A DNA stretch of 64,000 bases, taken from positions 76,404,307-76,468,306 of the forward strand of contig NC_083339.1 in the NCBI RefSeq assembly GCF_019175385.1, read 5' to 3'. The notes beneath the pieces are model-generated. The model did not search any database and was not told the DNA's origin. It saw only the letters and a list, made by a program, of their open reading frames with translations. Positions 35,609-48,800 of this stretch are shown piece by piece (position 1 is the stretch's first letter; each line of letters opens with the position of its first letter). Origin of the DNA: Lycium barbarum. Its lineage: Eukaryota > Streptophyta > Magnoliopsida > Solanales > Solanaceae. Both the position numbers and the translations under genes were made by a program.

Positions 35609-38156
35609 TGTTACACCCCAGAAAATTTCGTGTTACTAAGGCTACATACGGCTTAATGTGAGCTCAAGGAGGACCAAATATTACAAGTATAAAGAATGAA
35701 ATTCTACTGTAGTAGCATGAGGATAGCATGAGTATGATATTTGGAATTCGTACAATATGATTGGAATGATACGTTAAAAGATATATAGCCCTCGTAACCG
35801 TAAGCTAAGGTGGGGCCCACATGATGGGATTTTTATAAAGGACATATGCTAAGTTATATGGACAATATATGTGAAGTTAAACACAACTCAAGAAGGAACC
35901 TTGAGCCAAATCCAAGTGTAAGCCCTCCAAAAAGATGTTTTTAAGTTACGTTTTCGGGTGATTTGACTTCGGGAGATCATAACCCCATCATTATTTGGGA
36001 ATTTGGGAAACCCACAAATGTGAAAGTTGTAGATAATTGCATTAGCTTTCCAACCATAGGTCGTGGGCCTTCACACGACATAGGGATAAAAAGTTATGGA
36101 CATTTTAATGCAGCAAGGTCAAGCTGGGCAGTGGGCTCGGCCCAACCCGACTCAAAGTTGGTGGGAACCGACCCAAGACCCGTATATAAGGGCTAAATGC
36201 ATACAAATTCATTCATTTACAAATCAAGCTGTCTACAAACTTTTATAGAGAGAGAGAGGAGAGTTAGAAAGAGAAAGTGGAGAATCGTGCAAGTTCGAAG
36301 CCCCGAATCCCCAGGCTCGTGAAGGATAAAGTGTAGTACGAGTTGTTGTTGTCGTTTTAAGCTAATTATTGAGCTTGGGGGATGATATTTCGTGATTGAT
36401 CTGCTGCTAAGGTATGTATAAGGTTCCTCTTATGTTATTAAAGTGTTTATTTAGAGTTTTAACGGATTAGAACAGAGGAAATAATGTTAAAAGCTCGTTT
36501 GGCATTTTTGGGAGGTTTATGAAGGTGGGGCTGTTTCAGTGGAGTTAAATGGATGGAAATATCTTAGTTATGATGTATATTAATTGTCGATATTGTTGTT
36601 TGACGTTGTTGCTGATAATTTAGCTGAATTGGATTTTCGGGTTTGTCCAGTTTATAAAGGAAATGCTGCAGAAATTCCGTTAGAAATAGAGATAAATTTA
36701 AGGGATTTATTTTATGGACATATATTGGATGGATTGTTGCAGTAAATTAAGTATATTGTTGTGTTTTTGAGATTTATTTGTTGTTGGGCTGGTTTGGTGA
36801 TATACCGAATTGTGAGATACTAATGATATAGAGGAGATGCTGCCCGTTTCGTTTTAGAATCAAGTTATCAATTAATAAATATGATATACGACATCCTTCT
36901 TAAGTCACGTGCATATTCTTACGATTATAGGTTTGGCATACTAATTGTGAAAAGTCCGTGATTAAGTTGAGTTCCATGGACGACATAAGGTATGTAAAGC
37001 TATCCCTTCTTTCTTTTGGCATGATCTATGTGAGACAAAAAGATGACGAATGTATAAACTCCAAAGAAGCTCCTATTCTTAGAGACACCAGGATGGCTAA
37101 TGTTCTTGATTTCCAGAAGCTATTTCATTATGTCTTGATACGTGTCTATGATTCCTAAAATTCTATTTGATATAATCTATAGTGACATTCGAGGGGTACT
37201 TGACATGACTGTTGTCTTTAACACTCAAGTGTTGGTTCATTCTACTTATTCTATTGAGTCTCAGATGATGATTTAGTTTGCATATGGTTGCTCACTACTC
37301 TGCTCGTGCATGCCGTTAATATATCTTTCACCGAGTCCTGGGCCGGGTATGTTTTCATGCACAGTTTCACTGCATTGTTCACCGAGCCCCTCACTAGAGG
37401 GCCGGGTACGTATATATATATATATAATGATATGATGATGTGATGATGGCACCGAGTCCCATGACGGGTCGGTATGGTATATGATGACTTTATTCAGCGA
37501 GTCCCATAATGGGCCGGATATAGTATATGCTATAGACATGCATGATTTTCATCTTGTAAGGCACAGGTGCGTTGGTATCCTTTATTATCATACTTGCCTT
37601 CTGTTACCTTTTATTCAGTCTTGGTCTTATTTATTGTATTTCATGCTTTATATACTCAGTACTTATCTCGTACTGACCCCCTTTCTTCAGGGGCTGCGTT
37701 TCATGCCCACAGGTACAGACACTCGGTTTGATGATCCTCCAGCTTAGGACTTCTGCTCAGCTGTTTTTGAGAGCTCCATTGTTCCGGAGCCTAGATTATT
37801 TTGGTACAGATCTTTTGATGTCGACTTATACATGTCCAGGGGTACGGCGGGGCCCTGTCCCGTCATATTTCACTTGTACACTCTTAGAGGTCTATAGACA
37901 TATGTGGGTTATATCTGACTGTGCCGATATGGTTTGTTTTGGATCTTCCCGTATATAGTGGCAGCCTTGTCGGATTGTGTATTGTGTTATGCTTTGGTCA
38001 GCTGTGACTCCTCAAGAGACAGGTTTATGATATGTGGCGTTGTGAATATTTTGTTTGTTTTTACTAGTTTCCATACTATCCTTAGTTTCAGTCTGACTAT
38101 ATCTAGCAGGTTCGTATACGAGTGTCTAGTTCGGGCACTAGTCATGGCTCATGACA
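35609..38156 (+). repeat. 5' LTR of element X
   Basis: 2548 bp, TGTTACACCCC to CTCATGACA. TATA box TATATAA at 36183-36189, followed by a GAGAGA-rich tract. The right part is homologous to 1-1121. The left 0.57 kb matches 59823-60388. Confidence 0.88.
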
Positions 38157-38160
38157 AATG

Positions 38161-38242
38161 TGGTATCAGAGCAGTTCATCCTCGGAGTGTCTACAAACCG
38201 TGTCTAGTAGAGTCTTATTTATCGGTGTGTTGTGCACCACAT
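38161..38242 (+). promoter_or_regulatory. Primer-binding site and leader hairpin of element X
   Basis: PBS TGGTATCAGAGC 38161-38172. At 38225-38242 a 5-bp stem GTGTG / CACAT (one G-U pair) carries an 8-nt loop ending in the self-complementary hexamer GTGCAC. See the matching hairpins at 42756-42773 and 49723-49743. Confidence 0.72.
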
Positions 38243-40269
38243 CTATAAACAGGAAGCTACAGGACATTTAGGATATTACCTTCCTTTCATATCTAAAATC
38301 GTGCGATAGAGCCCAGTCATAGGAAATGAAAGTCCTTATACTAACCCTTGATTTCAGCAGATGAACAACATCGACGGAAGAAAGTGACTGATGATATTGG
38401 AAGTTACAAAGTACACAGGTAAGCAACAGTGTGAAAGATGCATGTCGGATAAGGTAAGAATATTGAAGTGTGATTGAAATGTAAAGTTGAAGAATGAAAG
38501 GGAAGGTAGATAGGAAGGTATAATAGGACAGATCGCTAAAGGATCAGGTACGTCTCGAGGTGTGATATATGAGGTAAGTTTCGACATCTTTATACTTTTA
38601 CTTGAAATTGGGAGCCCTGTGTGGCTGAGATATGTCATATATACATTAGCACTGTGAGGCGTTGCTGGTATCTGCTGCGTGCAGGTTTTGGATAGTAAAG
38701 AAATATAGAGGAAACTCTGCCGAAATTTTTCTAGAATTTAAAGGAGACGAGATACAAGCTTGTAATATGTCCTAACGGGAAAAGATGTTATGTAAAAAGT
38801 AATGGCAGGACGGGATTAAGTTAGGAGTATCGTCCACCACTACAAGAGATGAGTTAAATATTGTTGAATTGAAAATAGCAGCGATTGTCAGTTCGACATT
38901 GATATGGTAAAGAGAAATGCTAGAGTAAATTAGGGAGACTGGTAGTACAAAAACATGACATAAAAGAGAAAAGGTAATTCCAATAGAGTGATACTGAAGT
39001 ACTGATTAAATGGATAAGCACGAGTAAAATATGACAAGTTTATTAGCTAAATAAAGTAACAGCATGACTGAGACAGGGGTACGAAATACGAAGGTTATAA
39101 TGAATGAGATCAAGAAGTGGCACTCTATAGAGTTGATTATGATTAGGGTATAATGAGAACGTAGCAAGAACTTTAATACAAAGTAAGTGAAGTGTAGCGA
39201 GGAAACGACTAAAGATGTGACATGTTCTACATGAATAAAAAGTGAATGCAAGTGTGAAACCAATAAGCAAGCCATGGGGTAGTAGATAAGAAAGCTTATA
39301 AGATCTTGTTGGGGGAAGATCCAGCATAGAGGTTTCGCAATGACGGAAATAATAGTAAGCAAAAGGAAAAAGGAAGTCGACTTGAAAGAGAAATAAGAGA
39401 AAAGTGATATGGCACAGTAGTAACAGTTGTGATTTGTATGATCGAGATCACGAGTGATATTTTTTGCTGGATGTAAAAGACAAGACTATAGAAAGATGAA
39501 TAACAAAATAAAATGATTGTTAGGCAAGGGATCAGCATAATAAGAATGAGAGGGGATGATCAGAATGAACAAAATAAGTTTTGGAAGCGAAGAATGGACT
39601 GTATAGAAGTAATATATCCTAAAGGACAGGGCGCTATTGAGTTAAGAATGGGGTTCCTTGTGCGAGGAATGAAGGATTGATTATAAAGGGAGGTAATAAG
39701 ATAAATTGAGAAGGAATGAATAAAAAGGAATAAGTATGGGTATAAGAAGAAAAGGAAATATGCGAAGTACGCGCATTTAAGAAGTAATCGTATAAAAAAA
39801 AAGATGCATCTCCTATGAATATCCTATACCAAGATAGAATAAGTAAAGTATATAAAGGAATAAGCAGGAAAGAAAAATGTTTACCATACGACGATAAAGC
39901 AATAAAGCAAGGCTATCACTAACGACAAATACGACATGATTATGATTTGGTTTTGAAATCAATGTTGAGTGCAACACAAGAGTAGAAAAGTATGAGGCAT
40001 AAGAGGTATTAGTTGTGCATGAGACTTAGACCCTTCAAAATAAAGATGGCAGGTTTAAGAGAAAATGCAGTTACGGTCACTATAAGCCGACTACGGGAAA
40101 GAGAGGAATAAGTTGAGATGGGAAGAAAATGGAAGGATGACGCTATAAGTGAATTCTGAGTATTGAAGAATGGAATAAGTGACATTACATGGATAATACA
40201 GATAGCTAGACATACTACTATTTCAGGCATCCCTATGGAACAGAAGTTGTCAATTTGAGCAGATGTAGA
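38243..40269 (+). other. Non-coding internal region of element X, left part
   Basis: About 2 kb of purine-rich sequence with short, scattered ORFs on the minus strand that show no domain I know. It is interrupted at CATTG (40270-40274) by the chromodomain element. Confidence 0.6.
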
Positions 40270-40274
40270 CATTG

Positions 40275-42685
40275 TGTTACACCTCGGAAATTTTCCGTTG
40301 GTACGCAAGTAAGTGAACTAATGATGTGTGCGAGGAGTGCGAGTGTATAATGTTTCATGGGAAATGTATGTAAAGGGATGTGGATGATTACAATGAAAAG
40401 TCGAGAAATGAGAAAAATTGAAAGTTGGCAAAACTGCCCAGTGGTCGTATATTGCAAAATACGGACCGTAAAGTGCAACACGGTCCGTAAACTGGCAGTC
40501 GTAAACTGCCATGCATAAGCTTCAGCCTTCTGCCAGTGGTCGTAAAGTGCAAATACGGATCGTAAACTGGTATACGGTCCGTAAATTGCCAGGTCGTAAA
40601 CTGGCATGCCAAACTTCAACTTTCTGCCAGCTGAGGAAATGGCTAAATACGACCTGGTGGACGGACCGTAAAGTGATTTACGGCCCGTAAACCATGGTCG
40701 TAAATCACCATGCATGCAGGCCAAAGTCTCTGGTCCTGCTTAAGCTTAAAGACGACCACGAGGGACGGTCCGTAAAGTGGAATACGGACCGTAAACCTCC
40801 ATGGACGACCACTGTTCACCCAACACAGATTTTTCAATTCATTAAATATGAGGATCAAGACTTGTCTTATTTCATTTACAACATTACACCACTTCTCTCT
40901 ACATTTATTTTATGAGTTTTCAAGGATTATAAGCCATCAATAACATTAAGACAAGGGAATCAAGGATAAGGGAATCATCAAGGATCATCCAAGTCAAGAA
41001 ATCCAAATGGAGAAAAACTAGGGTTTTGCTCAAAGAAGTGTATTACCAACCAAAACTTGTTCCTACAACTTCTAAGGTAAGATTCATGATTTTTACAAGA
41101 TGTTTAAGGTATTGGAGAATTAAAATACATGGATTGTAGAAAATGTGGTCAACTAGGTCATGAATGATGAATAGTGATATTTTGAGAAATAGTTTGAATT
41201 GAGTTATGAATGTTGTTGTGTTGTGATATGAATGTGTTATAAATGGTATTAAGATCATGAACTAAACACTTTAGACGAATGGACGAAGATGGGTGTTATG
41301 ACCATGAATGTGGGTGGATTAGAGGCAAATTGAGGAATCTAGATAATGTGGATAATGTGAATGACTAATGGCCATTGTTATGATATTAATGAAGTTATAA
41401 ACGCTAGCATTGGAAGGGAACGTGCAAGTGTAGAATAGTTCGACGGAAAGGTATGTAAGGCTAACCCTTCTTTCATAAGGCATGGTTCTTGGCCAAATTC
41501 CTAATTCCTCTATATGAGTATGTTGTCTTCACATGGTTGACATTCCGAGCTCATAAGCTCACGACCCTTGATATGTACTATGATTATACTATGTTCCTCG
41601 CTTGACGAGTAAGTCCATAATGTAGATGTAACGATAGTGATGAGGATAGTAATAATTATGAGAGTAAAATGAGATTAGAGATGCTTACGAGCTATGATAT
41701 ATGTAAATTTATGCCTATGAAGGGCTATGATAAGACCCCGAGCTTATGATGCCGGGCAAGAATATATGTATATGAATATGTATGAAGTATGTATACGATT
41801 ACAAAACGCGCGCACACCTCTGCAGATGGTACGGATAACCCTGATGCCTTGGTAGGGCCAGGTATGTATGACCTTGAGCCTTGGTTGGCCAAGCATGTAT
41901 AAGACACCGATCCTATGAGGTCGGGTATGCTATGTAAAGGCCATGTATATGAAATGACTATGTATATAATATGAATATGAATGTGAAAAGACTATGTATA
42001 GGAATACGAATAAGGACATGTATACGAATATGAGCACAAGTATGGTACGAGTATTATTATGGGATACGAACGACGATGTATGCAAGTACGCGACATGATG
42101 ATGATATTACTGTCTCCCCTCTTATGCTATTTTCATATAATATCTATTATGCTTCTATATTGATGTCGATCATGCTTTACATACTCAGTACATTCTTCGT
42201 ACTGACGTCCTTTTGTTTGTGGACGCTGCGTCATGCCCGCAGGTGCACAGGGAGACAGACTTGATCCATAGCTGCTTCTTCAAAGATTGCATAGCAGAGC
42301 TCCATTTCTTTCGGAGCCGTAGCTTTTGGGCACTTATTCTTTTGTGTATATAATTATGGGCATAGCAGGGTCCTGTCCCGCTCATACGATATGTCATACT
42401 CTTAGAGGCTCGTAGTCATGTGTATGTGGGTAGAGATGTTCGGCCATGTCGGCCCATGTTTTGTATATCTTTTGTTGGCCTCGTCGGCCTTGTACTTGTG
42501 ATGTGGCATAAATGCCTATGATATGTTAAATGATGATGGTCGTCTAATGGAATCAATATGATTAACGATAAGAAAAGCACGAATTGACCTATGGTTCACC
42601 TAGATGTTATGTTATGTACGATAAGGGGGTGCTCGGGTGGGGTAGCACCGGGTGCTCGTCGCGGCCCCCTAGCCGGGTCGTGACA
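40275..42685 (+). repeat. 5' LTR of chromodomain element
   Basis: 2411 bp, TGTTACACCTCGG to GGGTCGTGACA. It carries a cluster of ACGGACCGTA-type palindromes at about 40455-40800. The minus-strand ORFs here recur in the 3' LTR and are not genes. Confidence 0.92.
40455..40800. repeat. Cluster of ACGGNCCGTAAA palindromes
   Basis: Many copies of TACGGACCGTAAA, ACGGTCCGTAAA, TACGGCCCGTAAA and half-sites TCGTAAA spaced about 15-40 bp apart. The same cluster lies in the 3' LTR (about 56120-56465). Similar ATACGG-CCGTAT motifs lie in the nested element's LTRs. Confidence 0.82.
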
Positions 42686-42689
42686 AAAG

Positions 42690-42773
42690 TGGTATCAAAA
42701 CAGTTCAGTCCTAGGATGTGTCTACGAGCCGTGTCTAGTAGAGTCTTGGTTATGGGTGTGTTGCGCGCCACAC
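42690..42773 (+). promoter_or_regulatory. Primer-binding site (mutated) and leader hairpin
   Basis: The PBS reads TGGTATCAAAAC instead of TGGTATCAGAGC, two G-to-A changes. The hairpin at 42756-42773 has stem GTGTG / CACAC and an 8-nt loop ending in GCGCGC, which is self-complementary. Upstream is CCGTGTCTAGTAGAGTCTT, shared with element X. Confidence 0.72.
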
Positions 42774-42895
42774 TTATAAATGAGAAGCTGCGGACATTTT
42801 AGGAATATATGACCTTCTTTCTTCGTAAGAATCGTACGATAGAGCTATGATGTAAGAAATTCTTGTTCCTAAATCGTTTGTTGTGTATTTCAGAG

Positions 42896-44046
42896 ATGCC
42901 TAAAAAGAAAAAGGCTACAGCAGCCCAAAAGGCCAAGACGGTTGCAGAAAAGTAGGCTGAAATAGCACCGCCACCTGTAGTAGAGGAAGATGAGTCCCAG
43001 AGTGTGGCTCAATCTCAGTCCTCCAAGACAGTGCCTATTACCGAGGAGCACGTGGGAGCCTCAGCCCCAGCTCCAGCTCCTCCACCGAATGCTTCGGGCC
43101 AAGACATGAGAGAGGCCATTAATTTGTTGACTCAATTGGTTGCGGCCCAGACTCAGAGGCCAAGCGCAGTGCAAGGTGACAGGGTTGTTAGTGCAAGGGC
43201 CCGTGACTTCATTGCTTTGAAACCCCCGGAATTCTTTGGGTCGAAACCGGAGGAGGATCCCCAGGACTTTATTGATGGTATGCTAAGGACGCTCTGGTTG
43301 ATACATGCTTCAGACACTGAGTCGGTAGAGCTAGCGTCCTATAGATTGAGAGATATCTCGATCCAGTGGTATACAGTATGGATGGCTTCGCGGGGAGCCA
43401 ATGCACCTCCGCCGGTATGGCAAGAGTTTGTCGATGCTTTTCTCCGTCACTACATGCCTCCAGAAGTTCGGCGAGCTAGGGCCGATAAATTCTTGAATCT
43501 GAGGCAAGGTAGCATGAGTGCTACAGAGTATAGCCTCCGCTTCAATTCCTTGGCTAGGTATGCTTCGGCCATGGTAACGGATATGGGCGATCGGGTGCAC
43601 CGGTTTGTGAAAGGCCTAGGGCCACACTTGATGGATAAATGCTTAACTGCGTCCCTTCAGGATGGCATGGATATTGCACGCATTCAGGCACATGCTCAGG
43701 AATTAAAGGAACACCTACAGCAGCGGAGAAATGAACGTGAGCAAGATAGGGGACAAAACAAGAGAGCTAGCGAGTCCAGGGGTGGACACAGACAGCAGCT
43801 TCCCAGCCATTCAGGCTATTCTATGACCAGTCCATCTCCACGGTTTTCAGGCCAGGGCCTTGATAGATCTGCTCGTTCAGGGCCGAGTCCGAGTTATACA
43901 GGACCTCAGTTCAGAGGTGATTTGGGCCAGTCAAGGCCACCAGTACCACCGTGTTCCCAGTGTGGAAGATGCATTGGGGTCGATGCCGATTTGGTTCAGA
44001 TGATTGCTATTCATGTGGTCGGCCAGGCCATATTATACGTGATTGT
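42896..44046 (+). pseudogene. gag of chromodomain element
   Basis: ATG at 42896, lysine-rich start, TAG at codon 20 (42953), then open from about 43004. The Gag domain spans roughly residues 65-240 of that frame (PPEFFGSKPEEDPQDFID, LRDISIQWYTVW, WQEFVDAFLRHYMP, FVKGLGPHLMDKC). A frameshift near 43965 moves the zinc knuckle CYSCGRPGHIIRDC to another frame. The gene is cut at 44046 by the nested element, within the last zinc-knuckle cysteine codon region, and continues at 52127. Gag would form the particle. Confidence 0.88.
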
Positions 44047-45827
44047 TGTCACGCCCCGAACCATGGCCTGGGCGTAACACGACACTCGGGCCTTGCTTGC
44101 ATGTGTCCGAGCGAACCTCATGGCTTGCTTGTCAACATGGGCATCAAAACAATATAATCTATATGATGCAATTTAAATGAATCATGAAAATGTAATTTGC
44201 GGAATAAAGTCTTGAAATTATCTCATAGCATGAAATATCATGGAAACACAATAGTTTGCAAACATAAAAGCATAACTGACTTTGTGAACTAACATATGTC
44301 TATGAAGCCTCTAAAACATGTCTGAATACTAACTACCAGGACATAGCCCTGGACTACCATAAACTGAATACTAATGCAGACTCCATGTTGAACCCCGAGA
44401 GAAGTGGGGCTCACCAATAAGCTGATAACTGAAGTGATCCTACTGCGCAGATGTATGCTCCTGAAAACCGGTATCTGCACCGTGAAGTGCAGGCCCCGGG
44501 CAAAAAGGACGTTAGTACATGGTGAATAGTACTAGTATGTAAAACCTGCTGAAATGAAGAACATGGCACAGTATAGGTATAGGACATGAACTGAAACTGA
44601 ATGTAACTTGGACATGAGCATAAAACGTGAGTAAAGTCTGAAAACAGTAAATCAATGGAAATACATGTATGTAAAACTGCTTGTAACGTGGGGAATGATA
44701 TAGTATAACCGACAGCATGATTCTGGTACTTGCGTCCTACCAGCAGAACACTCACATGAGGAAGAATTCATGATTCATGGATTAAGCTAGGGTTCCTAAT
44801 AACCGTAATGGAAGATTAGGAATACAATAACGAATATAAATAAAAAATTCATGTACATAAATACATAAATACGGGCTACCAATATGTTGGGTTTAATGCC
44901 CTAGGGTTTGAACTTCATGGATATCAAGAAACGGAGCATGGGGAAAAACGTAGAGATTCCCACATGTGGATGGAAGTTCTACATACCTTAATTGCTCCAA
45001 AACTGGAATTAAAGACTTGAGCTTTAAAGAAGATTTCCAAAATCTTGAATTCTTGAACATTGAGATGGGTTTTCTTGAAAACCCTAGTTTAGGAATGATA
45101 ATTTCTTGTTTAGATTACAAGGATAGGTATTAGAATTGATTTGGAATAATTAGAGTAGGCTTACCTTGGTGTTCTTGATGATGCAAGAGGGTAGGAAGTC
45201 GTTCTAGGGCTTGAAGGAATGAAAAATAATGATTTGAACTGATATGGACGAATATATACTGTTCTGGAAAAAATCATTTTTCGGCCCAGTTAAATACTGG
45301 CCGTATTTCAAAATACGGGCCGTATTTTGAAATACTGGCCGTATTTCGAAATACGGACAACACTGCCTCTCTTCAGTAAAATGGCCATAACTCTTTGCAC
45401 AGATGTCCGTTTGACCCCCATAATATACCGTTGGAAAGGTATTGCAAAGCTCTACAACTTTCATGAAGGAAGTGTTCCCCAATTCCAAATAGGTTTTGAA
45501 ATACGGGCCGTATTTTGAAATACGGTCCGTATTTAACCATTTGACATCAAATTGCCAAATTCCAGAATGCTCAGAAATCCTTGGTTTCAGTTTACGATTT
45601 GAAATACAGGTCGTATTGTGAAATACGGTTCGTATTTAACCGTATGACATTCAACTACCAGTTTACTATTTGATTTACGACCCGTAAACTGAAATACGGT
45701 CACTGTTCATGGGCGTAAACCACCATCTTACAACTGAAGAGGAAATTTCCAATTCCCACATTCTTTATCTGATTTTCTAAGTCTTGGATCATGGTCAAAG
45801 CTTAGGTTAAAGGTACGGGGTGTTACA
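44047..45827 (-). repeat. 3' LTR of nested element
   Basis: 1781 bp; on the plus strand TGTCACGCCCC to GGGGTGTTACA. It lacks about 0.5 kb present in the other LTR (between CTCACA at about 44754 and TGAGGAAG). It contains ATACGGGCCGTAT-type palindromes at 45290-45710. A TATATATT on the minus strand near 45259 may be the TATA box. Confidence 0.9.
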
Positions 45828-45840
45828 ATATCTCCCCCTT
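45828..45840 (-). promoter_or_regulatory. Polypurine tract of nested element
   Basis: On the minus strand AAGGGGGAGATAT abuts the 3' LTR, preceded by the ATTCGAGGACGAATGAT box (near 45845-45862). Confidence 0.78.
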
Positions 45841-48800
45841 GGGATCATTCGTCCTCGAATGATGGGCCATGGTTAAGAATATAGCTGGACATGGCTTGAA
45901 TACGTGAACATGAAAGAAACATGACGTAAAACATAAGAGCTTGACATGGTTACATGGGAACATGGTCATGGATCATGAGAACTGAATACGTGATTACATG
46001 GAAACATGTACATGGGGAACATGAAACTAAGTAGCGCCTACATGAATGAGAATCATGAAACATTTGTCCTCGATTTATGGCTAGTGGTTAAGAATCGCTA
46101 CTAACTCTGGAATCTACAAAATTTATGGTAGGACTTCCTTCATAATCCGGACCCTCACGACATTTCTCAAACGCCTGCCAACTAACTAAAGTACCAACAC
46201 ACAACTCACACGGTATCTTAATACGCATGATGTGATATAACGTGATTACTGGATCTTGAATGTAGCTAACATATATACTGAGCTGGCTTGAACACACGGA
46301 TATTGGCTGAATGATTATATGATTACTATGCATGGGGTTTGGAAGAAAATTCGTAGGCATGAATGACAGAAGTACTGGAAATAGGCACGAACATGACATG
46401 ATTTCCTGGGCATGGAACGCATGACGTGGGACATAAATACACGAATACTGAATGACATGAATACATGAGTGCTAAACTGTCATGAGATATGAATACGCGT
46501 GAAAATGGATATCGTAACATGGGATCTGAATGTCGAAAACATGATTGTGACAACATGAGGGTTGAATACTAAGCGCGCGTAGGATTGGATACTTAGAGAC
46601 TTAATTATAGACGTTCGTATGTCACCATGGTAATATGAGATAGAAGTATGACTTAGGCTTTGAATGTAAGCGTAACTCGATGCGAATGCAACGGACTTGA
46701 GTCGTATAACAAGAATATGATCCTAACATAGGTATTCAAAAATCTCTAGCATAGGCATGACATGAATACGTCAAATCTGAGTAGAATACTCTTGAGATAA
46801 GTACCACATGTTATATGAAAAGTTATCTATTTGAATATAGGAATGCATCTTACTTCTGCTTATCTTGTTAGCTGTTAATCATGATTATGAATTCCTTAGC
46901 TCATCTTGCTCATTCTCATGAGCGAATTATAGAGGACTGAGAGAAAAAGAATTATTGACACTATTCACATGAGATACTTTGCTCTAGAGAACAGACATGG
47001 CATGGTGCATTATACATGGAGGACGTAAAATGGAACATGCGTATATGGGAACGTGATTCATATGGCATGAAGCGTGAATAGGATGACATGGGGCATGGGA
47101 CCATGAAAAATATGGCGTTTATATGAGTACCTACATACCATGGCGTATGGACTTGAGTTCATGAGTATTGAAGTAAGACTAAGGCGTTAGTCTGACTTGC
47201 ATAGAGCACAAGTTGTAGGCTAACTCTTGGGTGCTCAGAGACTAAGGCATGGATAAAACATTACCTTTAGAATTTAGATATACCGAAAAAAATAGGACAT
47301 GGTTCAACATAGCTTACTCTTATCAGCGTGAGTAAACGCCCGTGTTATAAATAAGGCACATGAAAGAATGGATTATAGGCATGTATAACTCGTTCCTCGA
47401 GCATCTAAGACATGGATAGAAAGTCACCTTGAACATAACGAGACCTAGATACTTAGCGAAAGGAAAAAAAAAGGAATCATGTCGTCATGATCGTAAAACA
47501 TTAGCTAAAGGAACATAAGCATGAATTACATAGAAGCATGGGTAGGACATCCATCTTGGTTCACCTTCATTATTATCTCACAAAATCATTGTTACAATAC
47601 CGTTATAAAGGGAATGCATAGCGAAATGAATTGGGGCACGAGTATGTGGTAACATGGATAACATAATCATAGGGGTCAAGATCATCATCAGATTTGAAAA
47701 GCACTTACATGCTAGAACATGGACATGATTATGAAAGCATGACAGATACGTGAGACCTGAATGCGATTTTTTTTTTTTAACTTTAGACACGAGCACACCT
47801 GATGTGTGAAACATGAAAGGACATTCCCTTGCATACCTTACTATCGTATGAAGTCTTAATTCTTGTATCTTAAACATAGAGTGTAAAGCTCTAACATGGG
47901 CATGGTATGGGTATGAAAGGCACGAGTAGAGTACGTCTTGTCATTAATACCACATAATACATGAATTACTCTGGAATTGGAACTGTTATACCCTTAAAAC
48001 CCACTATTCGCTCTATAACTTTATCTTATAACATAATTACCTAGTACTTGATCTCAACAACATGATAAAAAACACATTTTATGCATCTTATTTTTGGTTC
48101 ATAAAACTGTGATGCTCTAACATAATCTCCTCAACACCTATCAACTTACGAAACACATAATCTATATCGGTACCTTATCACACAATATCCCCCTTAGTTC
48201 AAAACTTAACATTTAAAGCTTGTGGATCTCTCGAGTTAGCGATAAGTGGTCATCTAATGGCTCTGCTAATCTCCTCAAAAATACTGACGACTAATTTCTT
48301 CCACTTACTTCAAGCAAGTCTTACTTATTGGGAAAACTGGATTACTTAAATGAACGGGTTTCTAATGTACATAACTGGCATGCTAGCTTTGTCAGTCTTG
48401 GGGAAAACTCTTTTCTGATAACTCTTAAAGACTCTTCTTCTGTAGCTTTCTCTCTTACTGCTTAGATGATTTTGTTCTTTCACCAATTTCTATACCTTGA
48501 ATTTAACTTAAACCCTTTGGGTTCTAACACGCCTTCGGTGTATTCAGACAATTACCTTAGTAGTGCTAACTTGACTAAGTAACTCAAATCGTACTTCTAC
48601 TAACTCTGCTGAAAATTTCTAATTCACTGTGTCTATTCAAACTTACTCACTATGCTTCTGTTGACCACTTACTAGCATCATAATCTCTAATTCTTCTCTG
48701 AGTACTAAAGTGAAGCATAAGGTTATTTCTAACTTTTCCTCCTTATCTGACTCTATTCTGGAGTTGTATACTATCTTTCTTAACTATAGACATGGATCAC

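Noticed and set aside
38354..39538. Several 80-118-codon minus-strand ORFs in element X
   Set aside because: Overlapping frames, low complexity, no domain, and no counterpart arrangement in related elements; they fit chance ORFs in purine-rich DNA.
40233..40724. 163-codon minus-strand ORF
   Set aside because: It lies across the LTR boundary and the palindrome cluster, and a similar ORF occurs in the other LTR (55928-56392). It is an LTR artefact.
44411..44755. 114-codon minus-strand ORF, repeated at 50181-50525
   Set aside because: Present only because the two LTRs of the nested element are alike; no domain or codon signature.
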